DNA from: Limonium bicolor
Lineage: Eukaryota; Streptophyta; Magnoliopsida; Caryophyllales; Plumbaginaceae
DNA: 64,000 nucleotides
NCBI GenBank assembly: GCA_023374045.1
Contig: CM041778.1
Coordinates: 287,781,533 to 287,845,532 of the forward strand
Direction of reading: 5' to 3'
Shown here: positions 46,420 to 58,014 of the stretch, in pieces
How the letters are laid out: each line of letters starts with the position of its first letter
Numbering within the stretch: the first letter of the stretch is position 1
The notes under the pieces: model-generated
Told to the model about the DNA's origin: nothing
Database searches by the model: none
The model's input: the letters and a program-made list of their open reading frames with translations, nothing else
Made by a program: the position numbers and the translations under genes

Positions 46420-47565
46420 TCATGCATTTAGTTTAGGTTCTAGGCTTACCGGTCTCACACTGAGCGCTTGCTTCAGCGCCTGATGTTCCCACTGAATCAG
46501 GGCATTTCCTTCTGGAATTATCTCCTTTCCCTTCTGGATCTCGGATGAGGATGGCTGTCCTCCCGGTCCTGTAGTATAAGTATTAATCTGCGGCGCTTGA
46601 CCTCCTCTGGGTCCACCCGTTTCCACAACCGGTGTTCTCTGTGAACCTCTAGCTCCTTTGTACACTCGACTCTCTGGATTGGAAAAGCATTCATACTCCC
46701 GGTGACCCTCCTTTTTGCAATAACGGCACTCCACCTTTCTTCCTGCGCAATCTACGCCTGGATGATCCTTTCCACAACGTTTACAGTAATAGTGACGTCG
46801 GGTTGGCTTGTTGCCTCTAGGTGGTGCTGTTCTTAGTGGCTGAGCATCAATGGCTGAGCCGGTCAGACGAGGGACCTGCTCCTTCGTCTTCTGACCATGG
46901 AAATTCCTCTGTCCCTTCTTCCTTTCAAAGGATTTCTTTCGCTTCTTGCTGTAATCGCCAGAGGTTGCTCCATCATCATCTCCTTCAGTACTTTTCCTTT
47001 TCTTTCTTTCTGAGTGAGAGTGGTTGACTCCTGGTATACTGTCCAATAAGCTGGTGATCCGCGCATAGTACTGGTCACTGTTTATCTCCCATGGGCTAAG
47101 GACTTGATCTCTTGCCTTTTCCTCTGCGTTATGTATTCAGGGTAGTACTTCTCCCGCAATACTACAAACTCAGTCCATCCAAATTCCAATGTAGCACTAC
47201 GGTGGCCCTCAACAGACCGCCACCAAATGTCATGCGCCCTTCAGGTTGTATGCAGCGATGTCGACCTGCTGGTTTTCTGGAACTCCGACAGTCTTGAACG
47301 CCTTTTGGTGCTCTACAATAAACTTCTCCAGTGCGGCGGGGTCCGGTTCCCCTGAATAAGTTGGTACTTTTGCGTCAGGAACGCTCTTCAACCAGTTGGT
47401 TTCTCTGGGCCGCGGCGGGTGGGGTATGGCTCCCGTAAATTGAACTCCTAGTTCCTGCGCGAAAGTCGCCATGGCTGTTGTTAGGTCTTGTACCGTTGGA
47501 ACATTCGCCGGTGTCTCGCTACTACGTCCACTGCTGTCTCCTCGTGGTCCTTCGCTGGTCGACAT
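46420..47565 (-). pseudogene. gag: gag of the TR-GAG-like element, nearly complete
   Basis: On the minus strand it starts with Met at 47565 (MSTSEGPRGDSSG). The gag domain includes RETNWLKSVPDAKVPTYSG, AALEKFIVEHQKAF and WWRSVEG, then EFVVLREKYYPEYITQRKRQ. A K/R-rich linker follows (ERKKRKSTEGDD...), then a double zinc knuckle (CKRCGKDHPGVDC; CRYCKKEGHREYEC, about 46670-46765) and a tail rich in G, P and Q ending at 46420. Breaks: a frame change near 47230 and another near 47100; the rest is open, so it is less decayed than the gag at 31882. The two intron-like segments of that gag are not seen here. It would supply capsid and nucleocapsid. Confidence 0.88.
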
Positions 47566-47756
47566 CTAAGATAGTATATTATTATTCCTACTCGGTTGCT
47601 ACACCGTATCACATACACAATCAAAACATGTAAGTAAGCTAACTACTAGCAATAAAATATCCCTAGGGTTTTTTCCTTTCTAGGTCACGAATCCTCATGG
47701 ATGTTTTCCCGTAACCCAATATTCCTATGCTCATTGTCCAAGACTCAGTATCTTTC

Positions 47757-47780
47757 ATCAGAGCGGTACTCCGCTCTGAT
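47757..47780 (-). promoter_or_regulatory. PBS-overlapping hairpin
   Basis: On the minus strand it is ATCAGAGCGG-AGTA-CCGCTCTGAT, a perfect 10-bp stem. Relative to 7936-7959 the closing A-T pair is G-C, again a double change, and the AGTA loop is kept. Confidence 0.7.
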
Positions 47781-47784
47781 ACCA
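47773..47784 (-). promoter_or_regulatory. Primer binding site of the TR-GAG-like element
   Basis: TGGTATCAGAGC on the minus strand, 5 nt from the LTR end at 47790. Confidence 0.9.
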
Positions 47785-47789
47785 CTTTT

Positions 47790-50700
47790 TGTAACACCAC
47801 TAATCTTAAACCTGTAATGACGTCATAACTCGTAGCATAATAAATAGCAAATCGCAGCGGAAAATAAAACTACCTAACCATGGTGTTACACGCCGTCACT
47901 CACCCTTGTGAGTAACAAGGCATCCTTACTCTTTCCAACATTACAACTTCTCACGCTGTGATGAACAGATACTGAGCACTCTACTTAATACAAACCAAAT
48001 CCAACTAAATGGGCAACTAACTGAAATACAACAAACTCCAAAATATAATACATAACAATTCCACAAGTGTTTATAAAAACACAGCGGCTACCCTGTTCCC
48101 CGCACTCCGGCTTGTGTATTCTTCAGAGACCTGAAATGTTTGGCCCAATGAAGGGCTCAGCAAACTATGCTGGTATGCTAAATGTAGTCCTAAGTCTTCT
48201 AGATTCCTTAAGTGTTTAAGCCATCTTGATATTAGATTCATTACAAGATAATCCGGTTTACAAGAATAACAGAAATACAGTAGACACAGAGTAGTCACAT
48301 AACAATTTACCTGCAAACATTTAGTGCATAATAATACACATCAAACAATAAACAATACCAACAACCCAAATAAGGTGCACATAATAAACAACTGTTCTTG
48401 TTAGTAGGTCACATGACCCTAACCACTTAACCTTTCCAATTAATTTACCTTAGGCGTCTGTCAAGACAACCCCTATTAACCTGTGAAAATGGACAGTGTG
48501 TCCCATTGGGTTCCAAAGGAACCGATACCAGCTGACCTTATGGCCCTGGATAAATATATACTTTGACCGATCCGGTCGAAACTGTGCACCAACGGCAGTG
48601 CATTCCGCCATCCCCGAATGTGGCTGATGGATTTCGAGTGACTCCTTATAGTCCTCGTAGTGATCACAATGCGCAACCAAAGGTCGAAACGATCTGGATT
48701 CCTCTCTTTATAAGTTAGCCCTTTTGTCAGTGACATATAACCAACTTGAAATAAGACTATCACATTTGACCCTTGTTAGGTTCAATATACCTAAAGGTCA
48801 GTTAGTCTCTTTTTCCAGTTTAGATGTATAAAATTTAGTCACAAGACATTCGCGTACAAAATACAACGCAACAGTTTGAGCAACCCACAACAACATCATT
48901 CACATAAAATCATAGATATCGTTCTTAAACATTTAAACACACAATGCCTGGACCTTAGGATAATCCTTAGGACATTCAGACCACACAATTAACATACCGT
49001 TCACCAAGTAACTGCTAGCTTGACAAACTCTGTTCAGTAGTCCCTCTCCGTACGCTGTATTTAAACATGCAATACCGGTAGTATTAATATAACTATTCAC
49101 TAAATATCACAGTATTGTCACTGTAGTGTTTATACTCGTGGTATAATAACTCCGTATGTTATTTATTTTCCCCTGTTATTTTAACAGTGGTTCTAGATAA
49201 CCTAGCAGTTCATTATTTTATGTGAAACTCACATGTGAAAATGAATTATCATTTATACGGTACATCTTTACCTCATTAATTATATACTTATAATTATTTC
49301 CACTTATCATTTATATCATATCATTTAGTTATTTATGTTACAACCACCTCATTCCATAAACTTTATATTATATTAACTAATATTCCATAATACATTATAT
49401 TACCTAGTTTCGCTTCCTTTCCTTATTAACTTACAAAACCAACCTTATTAATTCGGTATTTATATACTATACCCAACAACTTAATAAATTACTAAATAAC
49501 CACATATAATTTCCGGTAACCCTAATTGATCCCATTAACTTTTACAACTTACCAAATAACCATATACTTTTATAATTTATTAAATACCCATGTTATTTTC
49601 CGGAAATTGCAAAACAATTATATTAACTTCTATAAATTGCCAAATAACCTTATAACTTTTATAATTTACTATTTACCCATATTAACCTTTGTAAATATTA
49701 ATTAACCACCTTACTTTTACAAATCACCAAATACTCTTATTATTTCGGTAATTACAAATTAATACCACAAATTTTATAAATTACCAATTAAGCTCATAAG
49801 CTCTTCGGTTTATTCATATAGTTTCTATATTTACACTTTTAAACCCAAAACTTTATATAAGTTACATATTAACTTATAAACATAGTTTGAATATTTTATT
49901 TCTTAAAATAACCGAAGCAACCCATATCTTTTCTTTAATTGCATTTCCGCCCACATTGATTTCTATCTTCCATTTATACTTCCATAAATTACATATTCAC
50001 CCCAAAACTTTTATAAACTTAATATTTTATGTCATAAATCATTTTAACCCAAAGTTTTGGTCAACACTTTGACCAAGACTTAATTTCAATTAATACTTCA
50101 ATATACCCATAAAATCATATGTATTTTCGGTAACATCCTAAACTTCCCAATAATTACAAAATAGTCCCAAAACTTTATTAAATGTTATTCTTAACACTTA
50201 AACACTTATTTAAATTCACCCAAAATTCATAATATTAATTCCTACCTTATATTATACCATAAATATTCCAAATAATCCCTTATGTTCTCGGCAATTAGTA
50301 TTTGTACCCCAAACTTTTCACAAATTACATTTTAACCACATAACTTATTTAAGTAGCCATTTAAATACTTGTAGCTATTTTTAATACACCCAAAATTTAT
50401 AATATAAGTTAATATATTTATATATTTCGAAAATTCATCAAATATATATATAGCTCTCGGCTTTAGTTATTTTTAATATGGTTTTAAAACTTGTTTTAAA
50501 CTTTATAATAAGTACATATAAATGTATATAAACCATATAACACTTCTAAAAATTATACTAATGACTTAGAATGATTATAAACTAAAAATAGAACATATTA
50601 TCCTTAGATCTTTCGGTTTTAATATATGTGTATCCTAATTAATTTTTGTGACACATATTTATACTTTAAGGTAATAATCTTACCTTATATGTTATAAATT

Positions 50701-53436
50701 ATTTTTCTTGATACCTTAACTTAATAGTTTTCGGCCTTAATATTAACATGGCCTTAACATAATTTTATACTAATTTTTGAAGCTTAAATTAAGCTTAAAC
50801 TTTATAAACCTTATTTATATAAACTTACCCTTAAATCAAGACAATTCTTGTACTTGATTTTTCCTTGAATTTCCAAGCTCCTCAAATGGTATCTTGTTGT
50901 AGATATTTCGAACTCCTTGTTATATATAGGAGATCTATTTGTTAGACTTTTAACAAGAGCTATAAATAATATTTGGAGTAATTTTACAAGAGTTTACCTT
51001 AGGAATTTAACAAGGTATTTTTGATACACCTTGAGATGATTGTAGATCCAAGTTTCCTTCATGAAATAATGAAGAGAGTATGGATTTAGAAGACCAAATA
51101 TTTTCGGATATAAGGAGTAGAATTTTGTCTAGGGTTTTCAAATATGAAAATACCTTAGATTAACCTTGATTACTCCTTGAATTGATGTTGAATCAAGACA
51201 ACTCCTTGGAGTACAAATTGTTGGCGATTTGTTGATAGGTTGCTAGGACTATTCTTGCTCCAAGACTTGATATAATTAACTAGGAAATTACATTAAAATG
51301 GTGTTAGGAACTATTACACCATTAATGGAATTTATTTAGCATTTAGGAATTTAGTTAGGAATTGAAGAAGAAAGAAGAGAGAGCTTAGGAAGAGGACTTA
51401 CCAATTCGGTGTAGTCATGGCAGTAGAAGTAGAGAAGTGCTCACGTAGAGCTTTAGTAGTAGGAAAGAATGAAGGTGATTTTCATTTGATTATTGTTTTT
51501 TAATTACCATTATTTATTTACCAAATTGTTACATAGTTTAATCTCAATTATTTGTTGGCTATAAAGACACACGCTGGGTGGAGTTTGATGGGATTAGGCC
51601 ATCCCATTATGCATGTCAACCGAACAGCTAAGGATTGGCTCACATTTAATTTAGTTTACTTATTGTTGTATAATTGCTTAGCTTTAGTTATGATTTTATT
51701 GAGCACTAATCCCTTCTGTTTGTGCAGGTTGATCGCAATGGTGGAGCATGTCCGATTGGAATCTTCAATCATGCATCCAAGTGGCTGAAAGGAATGGCCA
51801 TGGTTAACTTAGATTACTTAATGATATAGGCTTAATAGGTTAGGATATATATTAGCTTGTTTTATATGTTAATCTTGTCTACTGCAGGTGGTGTGGTCGT
51901 TTTCTGCTGGGTAATGGAAGCGCCACTTTGAAGACTCCACATGTTAATGGAGCACTCCATGCTGTACCACCATATTAGTTTACGTTAATCACTTAGCTAA
52001 TAGGTTAGATTTATTGCTTTTGTTTATATGTACTAGTGTGATTAATATTGTTTAACTTGTTTAATTCTTGCAGGTATTGAAGCTCGGCTGGTGGAAGTAA
52101 CCTGCTCCAATTACTTGTGTTCCTACGGTAATATAGATGCTAAGTTTATACTTTTGATTTGTTAATTAAAGAACTAATCTTGTATTTTTTTATGCAGGTT
52201 TGATCGTACTCCATGGAGCACAACAGCAACTCGGCTGAAAGGAGTATAGGAAGCTAGTTGCTTTGTTAATAGTCTTGCTAAAAAGGCTAGTTCTAGCTTT
52301 TGTCATTAATTCCAATTACTAATATTTGTGTTCTATTGTAGGTACACGTATGGAGGTCTCTAATGACAGTAATTGATTGCTGTGTCATCATATCACCTAA
52401 GCTAATATGACTCATCATCTACTAACGTTTTTTGAACTATAAACTTGTCATTTGTGGCTCATTTTAACGCCTACAATAGAGATCAGTTGAGAATTATTTT
52501 TGATTTAATTCCTATCACATTATATTGTATTAAGACCATACTAATATGTGTAATAGGTTCCAACATTTAGCTGGTGCATTTTTTTATCATGATTAAAGAT
52601 GGAAGTTTTAAGGTAAAAATGCTGATTTTAGGTACCTTTTTGTCCTAAAAATCACCCCTATTTATACTATGAGTTTAGTATTTCCATCAATTGATTTAGA
52701 TGGTCATTTTATCCACTTTTACGATTACTAACTCGTGGCTCCTTAAAAACTTCATGGCATTTGCGTAAAACGCATTTTCGTAACACCCGAAGGTGCGTTT
52801 TTGTGCTTTAAGGATTTTCGAGGAATTAATTAGTCGCTATGAGTTACAAGTGTTTATTGACATTGTTTATAGTCAATAGTAATATATTAAGGTGTTACAT
52901 TAAGTTATATAGGGTTATATAAACTTGTAACTCAACTTTCGGCTAAAGGGGGCACTCCCGAGGTAAAAGGAGCGTTAAGAAATTCCCCCCGAGCTCTTTG
53001 TTTATTTTTGAAGAAGTAGCTTGGAAATTCTCTTTAGAATAATTAATAATGATTTTAGGAACTCTAAGAATAATTTTTATAGGGGCTCGTGCCACCTTGG
53101 CACTCCTCCTAGGCATTCCCGGCCTTTATGGGACCCACATCGGGAATTTCCGAGAACTTTGTATATTTACTCAGTTCTAACTGAGAACCTGTATCTTAAA
53201 GATCATAAAATGATCCTTGGTTAAATTCATATAATATTCATAGCTTATATAATTGTTTAACTTAAGGTCGGGCTTTTAACGCTCGTTTCTGACCTTAAGG
53301 AGTTTAGGTACGTTTTTAACGCCCAAGTGTTTATATGTTTTTCTTGGGTTTAATAAACCCCCCAAATAATATTTATAATTCCTCAAATAATATTTATTTA
53401 CTTATATTTAATTATTTAAATGTTAGGGGTATTTCA
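47790..53436 (-). repeat. 5' LTR of the TR-GAG-like element (5647 bp)
   Basis: It is the partner of 36801-42389, with the same termini, hairpin (48158-48172), AT-rich centre and exon-like series (51550-52370). Small frames, such as 51552-51788 (78 codons), also occur in the other LTR and match no known protein. Confidence 0.92.
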
Positions 53437-53441
53437 GTGTT
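53437..53441. repeat. Target-site duplication GTGTT (right)
   Basis: It matches 36796-36800. Confidence 0.95.
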
Positions 53442-54215
53442 GGGTACAGAATTGAAGTTGAGTACCGCGTTCCATCCTCGAGGACATGCTGAGAGCATGT
53501 GCCTTAGACTTCTAGGGCAGTTGGATTGACAAGTTGCATTTGATCGAGTTCTCTTACATCAATAGTATCATGCTTCGATAAGATGGGGCCTTTCCAACCA
53601 TTGTACGATAGACATGTCGTACACCGCTCTGTTGGTGTGAGTCGAGTGAGACGTCATTATAGGACTAACTATCTAGAGCAAGTTCAGGCTGTTGGAAGTT
53701 CAGAAAGAGATGCATACGAGAATATGAAAGTCTGCTCAAGATAGGCACGAGAGTCGTATGTGAGTTCGACGACGAGAGACCTAGAGTTCGCATTGGGCGA
53801 CCAGGTATTTCTGCAAGTCTCACCGATGAAGGGTGTGTTTAGATTTGGGCAGAAGGGCAAACTGAGCCAGAAATTTGTGGGTTCATATGAGATTATGGAG
53901 CGGGTGGGCCCAGTTGCTTACAGATTGAATTTACCTGCTGAGCTGGGTAAAGTGCATAATGTCTTTCATGTTTCACAACTGAAAAAATACATGCACCACC
54001 CCTCCCATGTGCTAGAACCTGAGAGATTGACTTTAGAGCCAAATATGAGATCAGTGGAGACTCCATAGAGGATCTTGGACACTAAGACTAGGGACACTCG
54101 CCATAAGTCAGTGCGACTGGTGAAGGTTCTCTGGTCTGACCAGGAGGTCGAGGAGACCACGTGGGAGTTAGAGGATAAGATGAGATCGAAGTACCCTTCA
54201 TTATTTACCGACTAG
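53442..54215 (+). pseudogene. Integrase core end, C-terminus and chromodomain-like tail
   Basis: This continues the integrase cut at 36800: GTELKLSTAFHPRGHAES carries the catalytic Glu. A damaged stretch (53528-53760) is followed by [41 protein letters not shown] and [19 protein letters not shown]. After a TAG (54066-54068) the chromodomain-like tail RILDTKTRDTRHKSVRLVKV and EETTWELEDKMRSKYPSLF ends at TAG 54213-54215. Confidence 0.87.
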
Positions 54216-54244
54216 ATCGTATGTATAGGGTATAGGGCGTTCCC

Positions 54245-54263
54245 CTTTTTAAGGGGGGTAGAG
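54245..54263 (+). promoter_or_regulatory. Internal second polypurine tract just after pol
   Basis: The TTTTAAGGGGGGTAGAG core, preceded by TAGGGCGTTCCCC, begins about 30 bp after the pol stop and 265 bp before the 3' PPT. Confidence 0.65.
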
Positions 54264-54494
54264 CTTCCTTGTTTTTGAGTTAATAAACTAACAATGTTTG
54301 TCGTTTGCTTGGTTGGTGTAAGATATGGTTTTGTGTAAGATATTGCACTTTGTGATAAGTTGAGATATGTATAGTATTTATGTATTGTACTTTTGGCAGA
54401 CCATTTAAGTCTTGAGATGTGTGAATGTTAATATAATATATGGTACTAAGATTAAGGAATTTGAGTGTGGTGAATGATTAGTATATATATATAT

Positions 54495-54514
54495 GAACTT
54501 TGGGGACAAAGTTC
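54495..54514 (+). promoter_or_regulatory. Hairpin upstream of the 3' PPT
   Basis: GAACTTTG-GGGA-CAAAGTTC. Compared with 12662-12681 one C-G pair is replaced by T-A. Confidence 0.7.
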
Positions 54515-54530
54515 TTTTAAGGGGGGTAGA
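54515..54530 (+). promoter_or_regulatory. 3' polypurine tract of the gag-pol element
   Basis: TTTTAAGGGGGGTAGA followed by T and the LTR terminus TG at 54532. Confidence 0.88.
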
Positions 54531-54531
54531 T

Positions 54532-57500
54532 TGAAATACCCCAAACCTAGAGATGGTGTTTAGATGTTATAATAAGATATAAGAAGGTAAATTATTTCTT
54601 AGAAACATTAGGAAACAATTTAAACCAAAGAAAACACAAGGTTACACCATAAGAGAAATTTAGGCAAAAACATGCTCTAAGCTTGGAGTAACTTTGGTTA
54701 ACACCCAAATATCATTCTTAGACCTTATTAACATGCTAATGGACATGTTAAACAAATTACTAAAGAAGACCAAGCTCAAAAACAAGTTAAAACACAAATT
54801 ATGCATTTAGGAGTCTTAAAGCACATTTTTGAAAAATTGTCTTAGAAGGAGGTTTTGAGTGGCTAAATGCCCATCATTACACCTTAATCAATTTTTGTAC
54901 TACTTAGTATCACATTAGGAAGCCTAAATCAATGAGAAACCAAATATTTCACAAATATGTGCACTAATTGTGAATAGTGCTCAAATAGTGCTAGTTTAGA
55001 CTTAAGTCAACTTAGCTTAATCAAATGGTCAACAAAGACCATAAATATCCTAAGTGTTATAAGGTGGCCGGTTTTTAAGGTGTGAGTCATCACACTTGGC
55101 TAGTTAATTAAGGAAAGGAAGAAGAAATAAGTAAAGAATGACTATTTACTTTATCACTTAAATATCTTTCAAAACTCCCTCTCTCTTCACTTTCTTTCAT
55201 TTCCTCTCATTCCCACCTCCTTCTTCCTTCATCCTCCCAAGCAGCCGGTTTTGCTACAGCACCTCTACCATCTTCAATTTCATTTGCTTGTAAAATCGAA
55301 CTCCATGCTCCAAATTTAATTCCAAGACTACCTTTATGCTAGTTAGATCAAGCTCTTCATTTCTATCTTTTCAAATCTTCAAGAACTCAAATTTTGTGCC
55401 ATGGAGAATCTCCATTGAAGGAGGAAAAACTCATTATTTTATACCTTGTTGTTCTCTTTTGCTTCAAGGTAAGAAAAGCCAAAGAAAATTCACTTTTCCT
55501 CTCATTTTTACATATGGCCGAAAATCATCTTTTGATGATGCCTTGTTTTGCTCTTTTAGTAGCTTGATTCAATCTTCAAGGGACTTGATTCTATCTTGCT
55601 TCTTAATAAAGATCTCTTTCAATTCCAAGGTAAATATCAATTCTAGTGTTTAAAACACTTATTGTAATATAGGGTTTGTTCATGAGTTTAAGTGTAAGGC
55701 TTAATGCTCATTACCCTTATTTGTGTATTGGTTAGAAGGCTGAAAGTGAATAAGTCCTTGCCAATTTTCAATCAAAAGAAAACAAGAAAGAAATCTTGAA
55801 GAGGAAGAGGTAAATAACCTATCCTAATGTAGTTTTGTGCTTTAGGAAATTGAGCTTTAATTGCTTAATAAACAACCTATAGAGCCAATGGGAAATGAGT
55901 TAGTAAAATATCCACAGGTGGTATTTAAGGACATGGGAGCATTATTGTGTGTATTTGCAGGTTGAAGGCATTTATATGTGGAAATTCAGTGTTTAAGGTT
56001 ATTGCAATTTAAGGGCCTAAGTGCCAAGCAATTTAAGTTTATGCACTATATTGTGATGTTGTGTAGTTTAAGGTGTAGTGGTGTGTAAAGAACATTCCTT
56101 GTGAAGATGAATGTCTTTGATTGTTTAAGGATAGAAAAACCATGTGTTTGTGTGTCAGAATGTGCTAGAGAATCCATGTCAAAGTTTAGTGGAGAAACCA
56201 AGACTTTTAAGTATTTTAAGGTGTCCATCAGACCTAGGGAGTACAAAGAATCCTTAAGGGTTATATTGATGAAAGAAAAGGAGTTAAGATGTTCTGGAGT
56301 GCTAAAATGACTTAGGAATTGTCTTGGAGGTTTATAGGTCAAATGGGTGATTTTGATACACCAAAGTCATGGGATGGGTATTGTTGAGACTTGTACAAAG
56401 TTTGGTGAACAAAGGAAATATAATGCCTTGTGAATGATTGAGATGAACTTGTGGGAAAGACTTTAAGGAGTTTGTGAAAAAAAGATGATGATGATGATGC
56501 AAAATAATGCTTAGGAGTGGTTATCATGTTGTGGAGAAATACTTTGGTTAGTGGATATAGTAGGCATAGTTCACCACTTAGAAAACGTAAGGAAAATGTT
56601 ATAAGTGTTAGAAAATGTTTGTAAGAAATTGAGTAAGTATTTAAAGGTTTTAGAAGTGAGTTGATCAAAGAAGTTAGATGAAGGCTTGATCATGAGTTAA
56701 AAGGGATGTAAGAGTGCCTAAATGATGTTAGGACATATTAGGAACCTTGAGGAGAAGTTTGGAGCAAGTTACACAAAATTTTGGGAAGGTTCTGTAGTCG
56801 ACCGACCCAGGGGACTGACCTTGGCTGGGTTGGTCGGACTGTAATAAGTTAGCTGGAAATGTTTCTGGACTCGACCGACCATAGGACTGACCCTGGTTGG
56901 GTCGGTCAAGCTGAAAAATACTAAACAAAATGTTTCTGCAATGGACCGACCTTATGACCGACCCTGGTTGAGTCGGTCAAGTTAAAATTTTCAAACCTGG
57001 ATGTTTCTGCATCCTACCGACCCAGGGGTTGGGTCGGTCAGTGGGTCGGTTGGCCCTTATTTAAAAAAAAGAAAATGTGGCTTAAGTAGTAAACCCTAGT
57101 CGGTATAATGACGATAATCAAGTGTCAGTTTAAGAGTAAAAACATGTCATGTAATCATGTAAAACACTTAGTAAATTGGAAGTTAAATAAGGTAATTATC
57201 CGACATTATTAATTATGTATATGAGCTGCATTCGGTGGAACTCCAACGCAGCAGGGACCAAGGTATGGTTTTCTTGCAGTCTGTTTACTACCGGTTTACA
57301 CCGGCTTATGTGTTTATTGTTTTCTGGATGTTTATGACTTTGTAAGACTTAAACTACGAAATGAGTTTACAGTCATTGTAATTAGCGCGACGTGTGTGTC
57401 CCGATACCGTTAACCTCGAGTACGTGATAACCCGTTAGTTAACCAAAGTTAGGTTTGCGTAAGAGAGCGGTATTCGGTTTTAACATTTCAACTTAAGGAA

Positions 57501-57557
57501 CGTTCTAACTATGGCTATATATGAGTTAGTTGTGGTTTGTGTTGTGTAGGATCGGAT
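54532..57557 (+). repeat. 3' LTR of the gag-pol element, truncated
   Basis: It starts TGAAATACCCCAAACC. The first ~300 bp are close to the 5' LTR at 27546. Further on it departs from it: the cassette at 56798-57055 uses GACCGACC/GGTCGG words, not ACCCGGACC, and only one GGGCCTAAG copy is present. It stops resembling LTR sequence at about 57550, roughly 1 kb short of a full LTR. Confidence 0.75.
56798..57055. repeat. GACCGACC/GGTCGGTC cassette in the 3' LTR
   Basis: Four units begin near 56799, 56872, 56942 and 57016 (about 70-74 bp apart). Each has CCGACC followed by a TGGGTYGGTC-like arm. This resembles the cassette of the inner LARD LTRs more than that of this element's own 5' LTR. Confidence 0.7.
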
Positions 57558-58014
57558 TGTTAACTCAAACCAACTCTAGGTGTGAGTCTATGAGATGGTT
57601 TGACTAAATCAACCTTTGTATGTAAGAACACTTGAGATGTAGAAACACTTAGTCGAACTAAGTGCGCGGAAGCAGTTGCTCAAGAGAGTAAAGTAAGAGA
57701 GACTTAGTGGGTTTAATGGATTAACACTCGAATGGTGGAGGGACTCTGTCGAACTCAGCAGGATACACAATATAAGTTACTTTATTTCCTGGTCAAAACA
57801 AAACACTTATAATGCCCACTCAGTAGATGAGATCTACTACGTGGTTTTCACTCACTCACCCAATACAATCTCTGATCAGCTCAATGATAAGTGTGGTGAA
57901 AACTAGGTCCTACCTAGAATGACTCTGTCGATATGCACAAAGAAATCTAGTACTTCTCTCTCTCTTTCTCTCAAAAATAGGCAAAGCTTTCTCTAAACAA
58001 ATGCTCTGAATAAT
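57558..58014 (+). mobile_element. Orphan fragment, possibly the start of another LTR
   Basis: The sequence switches at TGTTAACTC (57558) to something not found elsewhere in the window, and ends at the Ogre-like LTR (58015). TG at its left edge would suit an LTR start. I see no coding frame, PBS or PPT. A TCTCTCTCTTTCTCTC tract is at about 57955-57975. Confidence 0.3.

Larger units (their letters stand above)
36801..53436 (-). mobile_element. Complete minus-strand element with 5.6-kb LTRs, gag and integrase tail but no pol core (TR-GAG-like)
   Basis: The LTRs are 36801-42389 (3' LTR) and 47790-53436 (5' LTR), each about 5.6 kb and highly alike. The internal domain is 42390-47789 (5.4 kb). Perfect GTGTT duplications flank it. 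On the minus strand the order is PBS (47773-47784), gag (47565 to 46420), 2.9 kb without coding sequence, an integrase C-terminus with chromodomain-like tail (about 43510 to 43030), an internal PPT (42979-42999) and the 3' PPT next to the LTR (42391-42407). No protease, RT, RNase H or integrase core is visible, so it must have relied on another element's Pol. Such gag-bearing non-autonomous elements resemble the TR-GAG class. Confidence 0.93.
27546..57557 (+). mobile_element. Degraded gag-pol Ty3/gypsy element (Tekay/Del-like) with AlkB insert, split by a 16.6-kb insertion
   Basis: The order is 5' LTR (27546-31645), PBS, gag (31882-33193), AlkB-like exon (33393-34131), protease, RT, RNase H, integrase, chromodomain-like tail (to 54215), PPT and 3' LTR (54532 to about 57557). 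The integrase is interrupted at 36800 by a complete minus-strand element (36801-53436) with perfect GTGTT duplications, and the integrase frame resumes after it. Gag's double zinc knuckle, RT wording and chromodomain tail point to the Tekay/Del chromovirus lineage. Every domain carries stops or frameshifts, so this copy is dead. Confidence 0.88.

Noticed and set aside
54481..54494. TA dinucleotide run as a promoter TATA box
   Set aside because: A simple (TA)n tract just before the PPT hairpin, with no other promoter feature.
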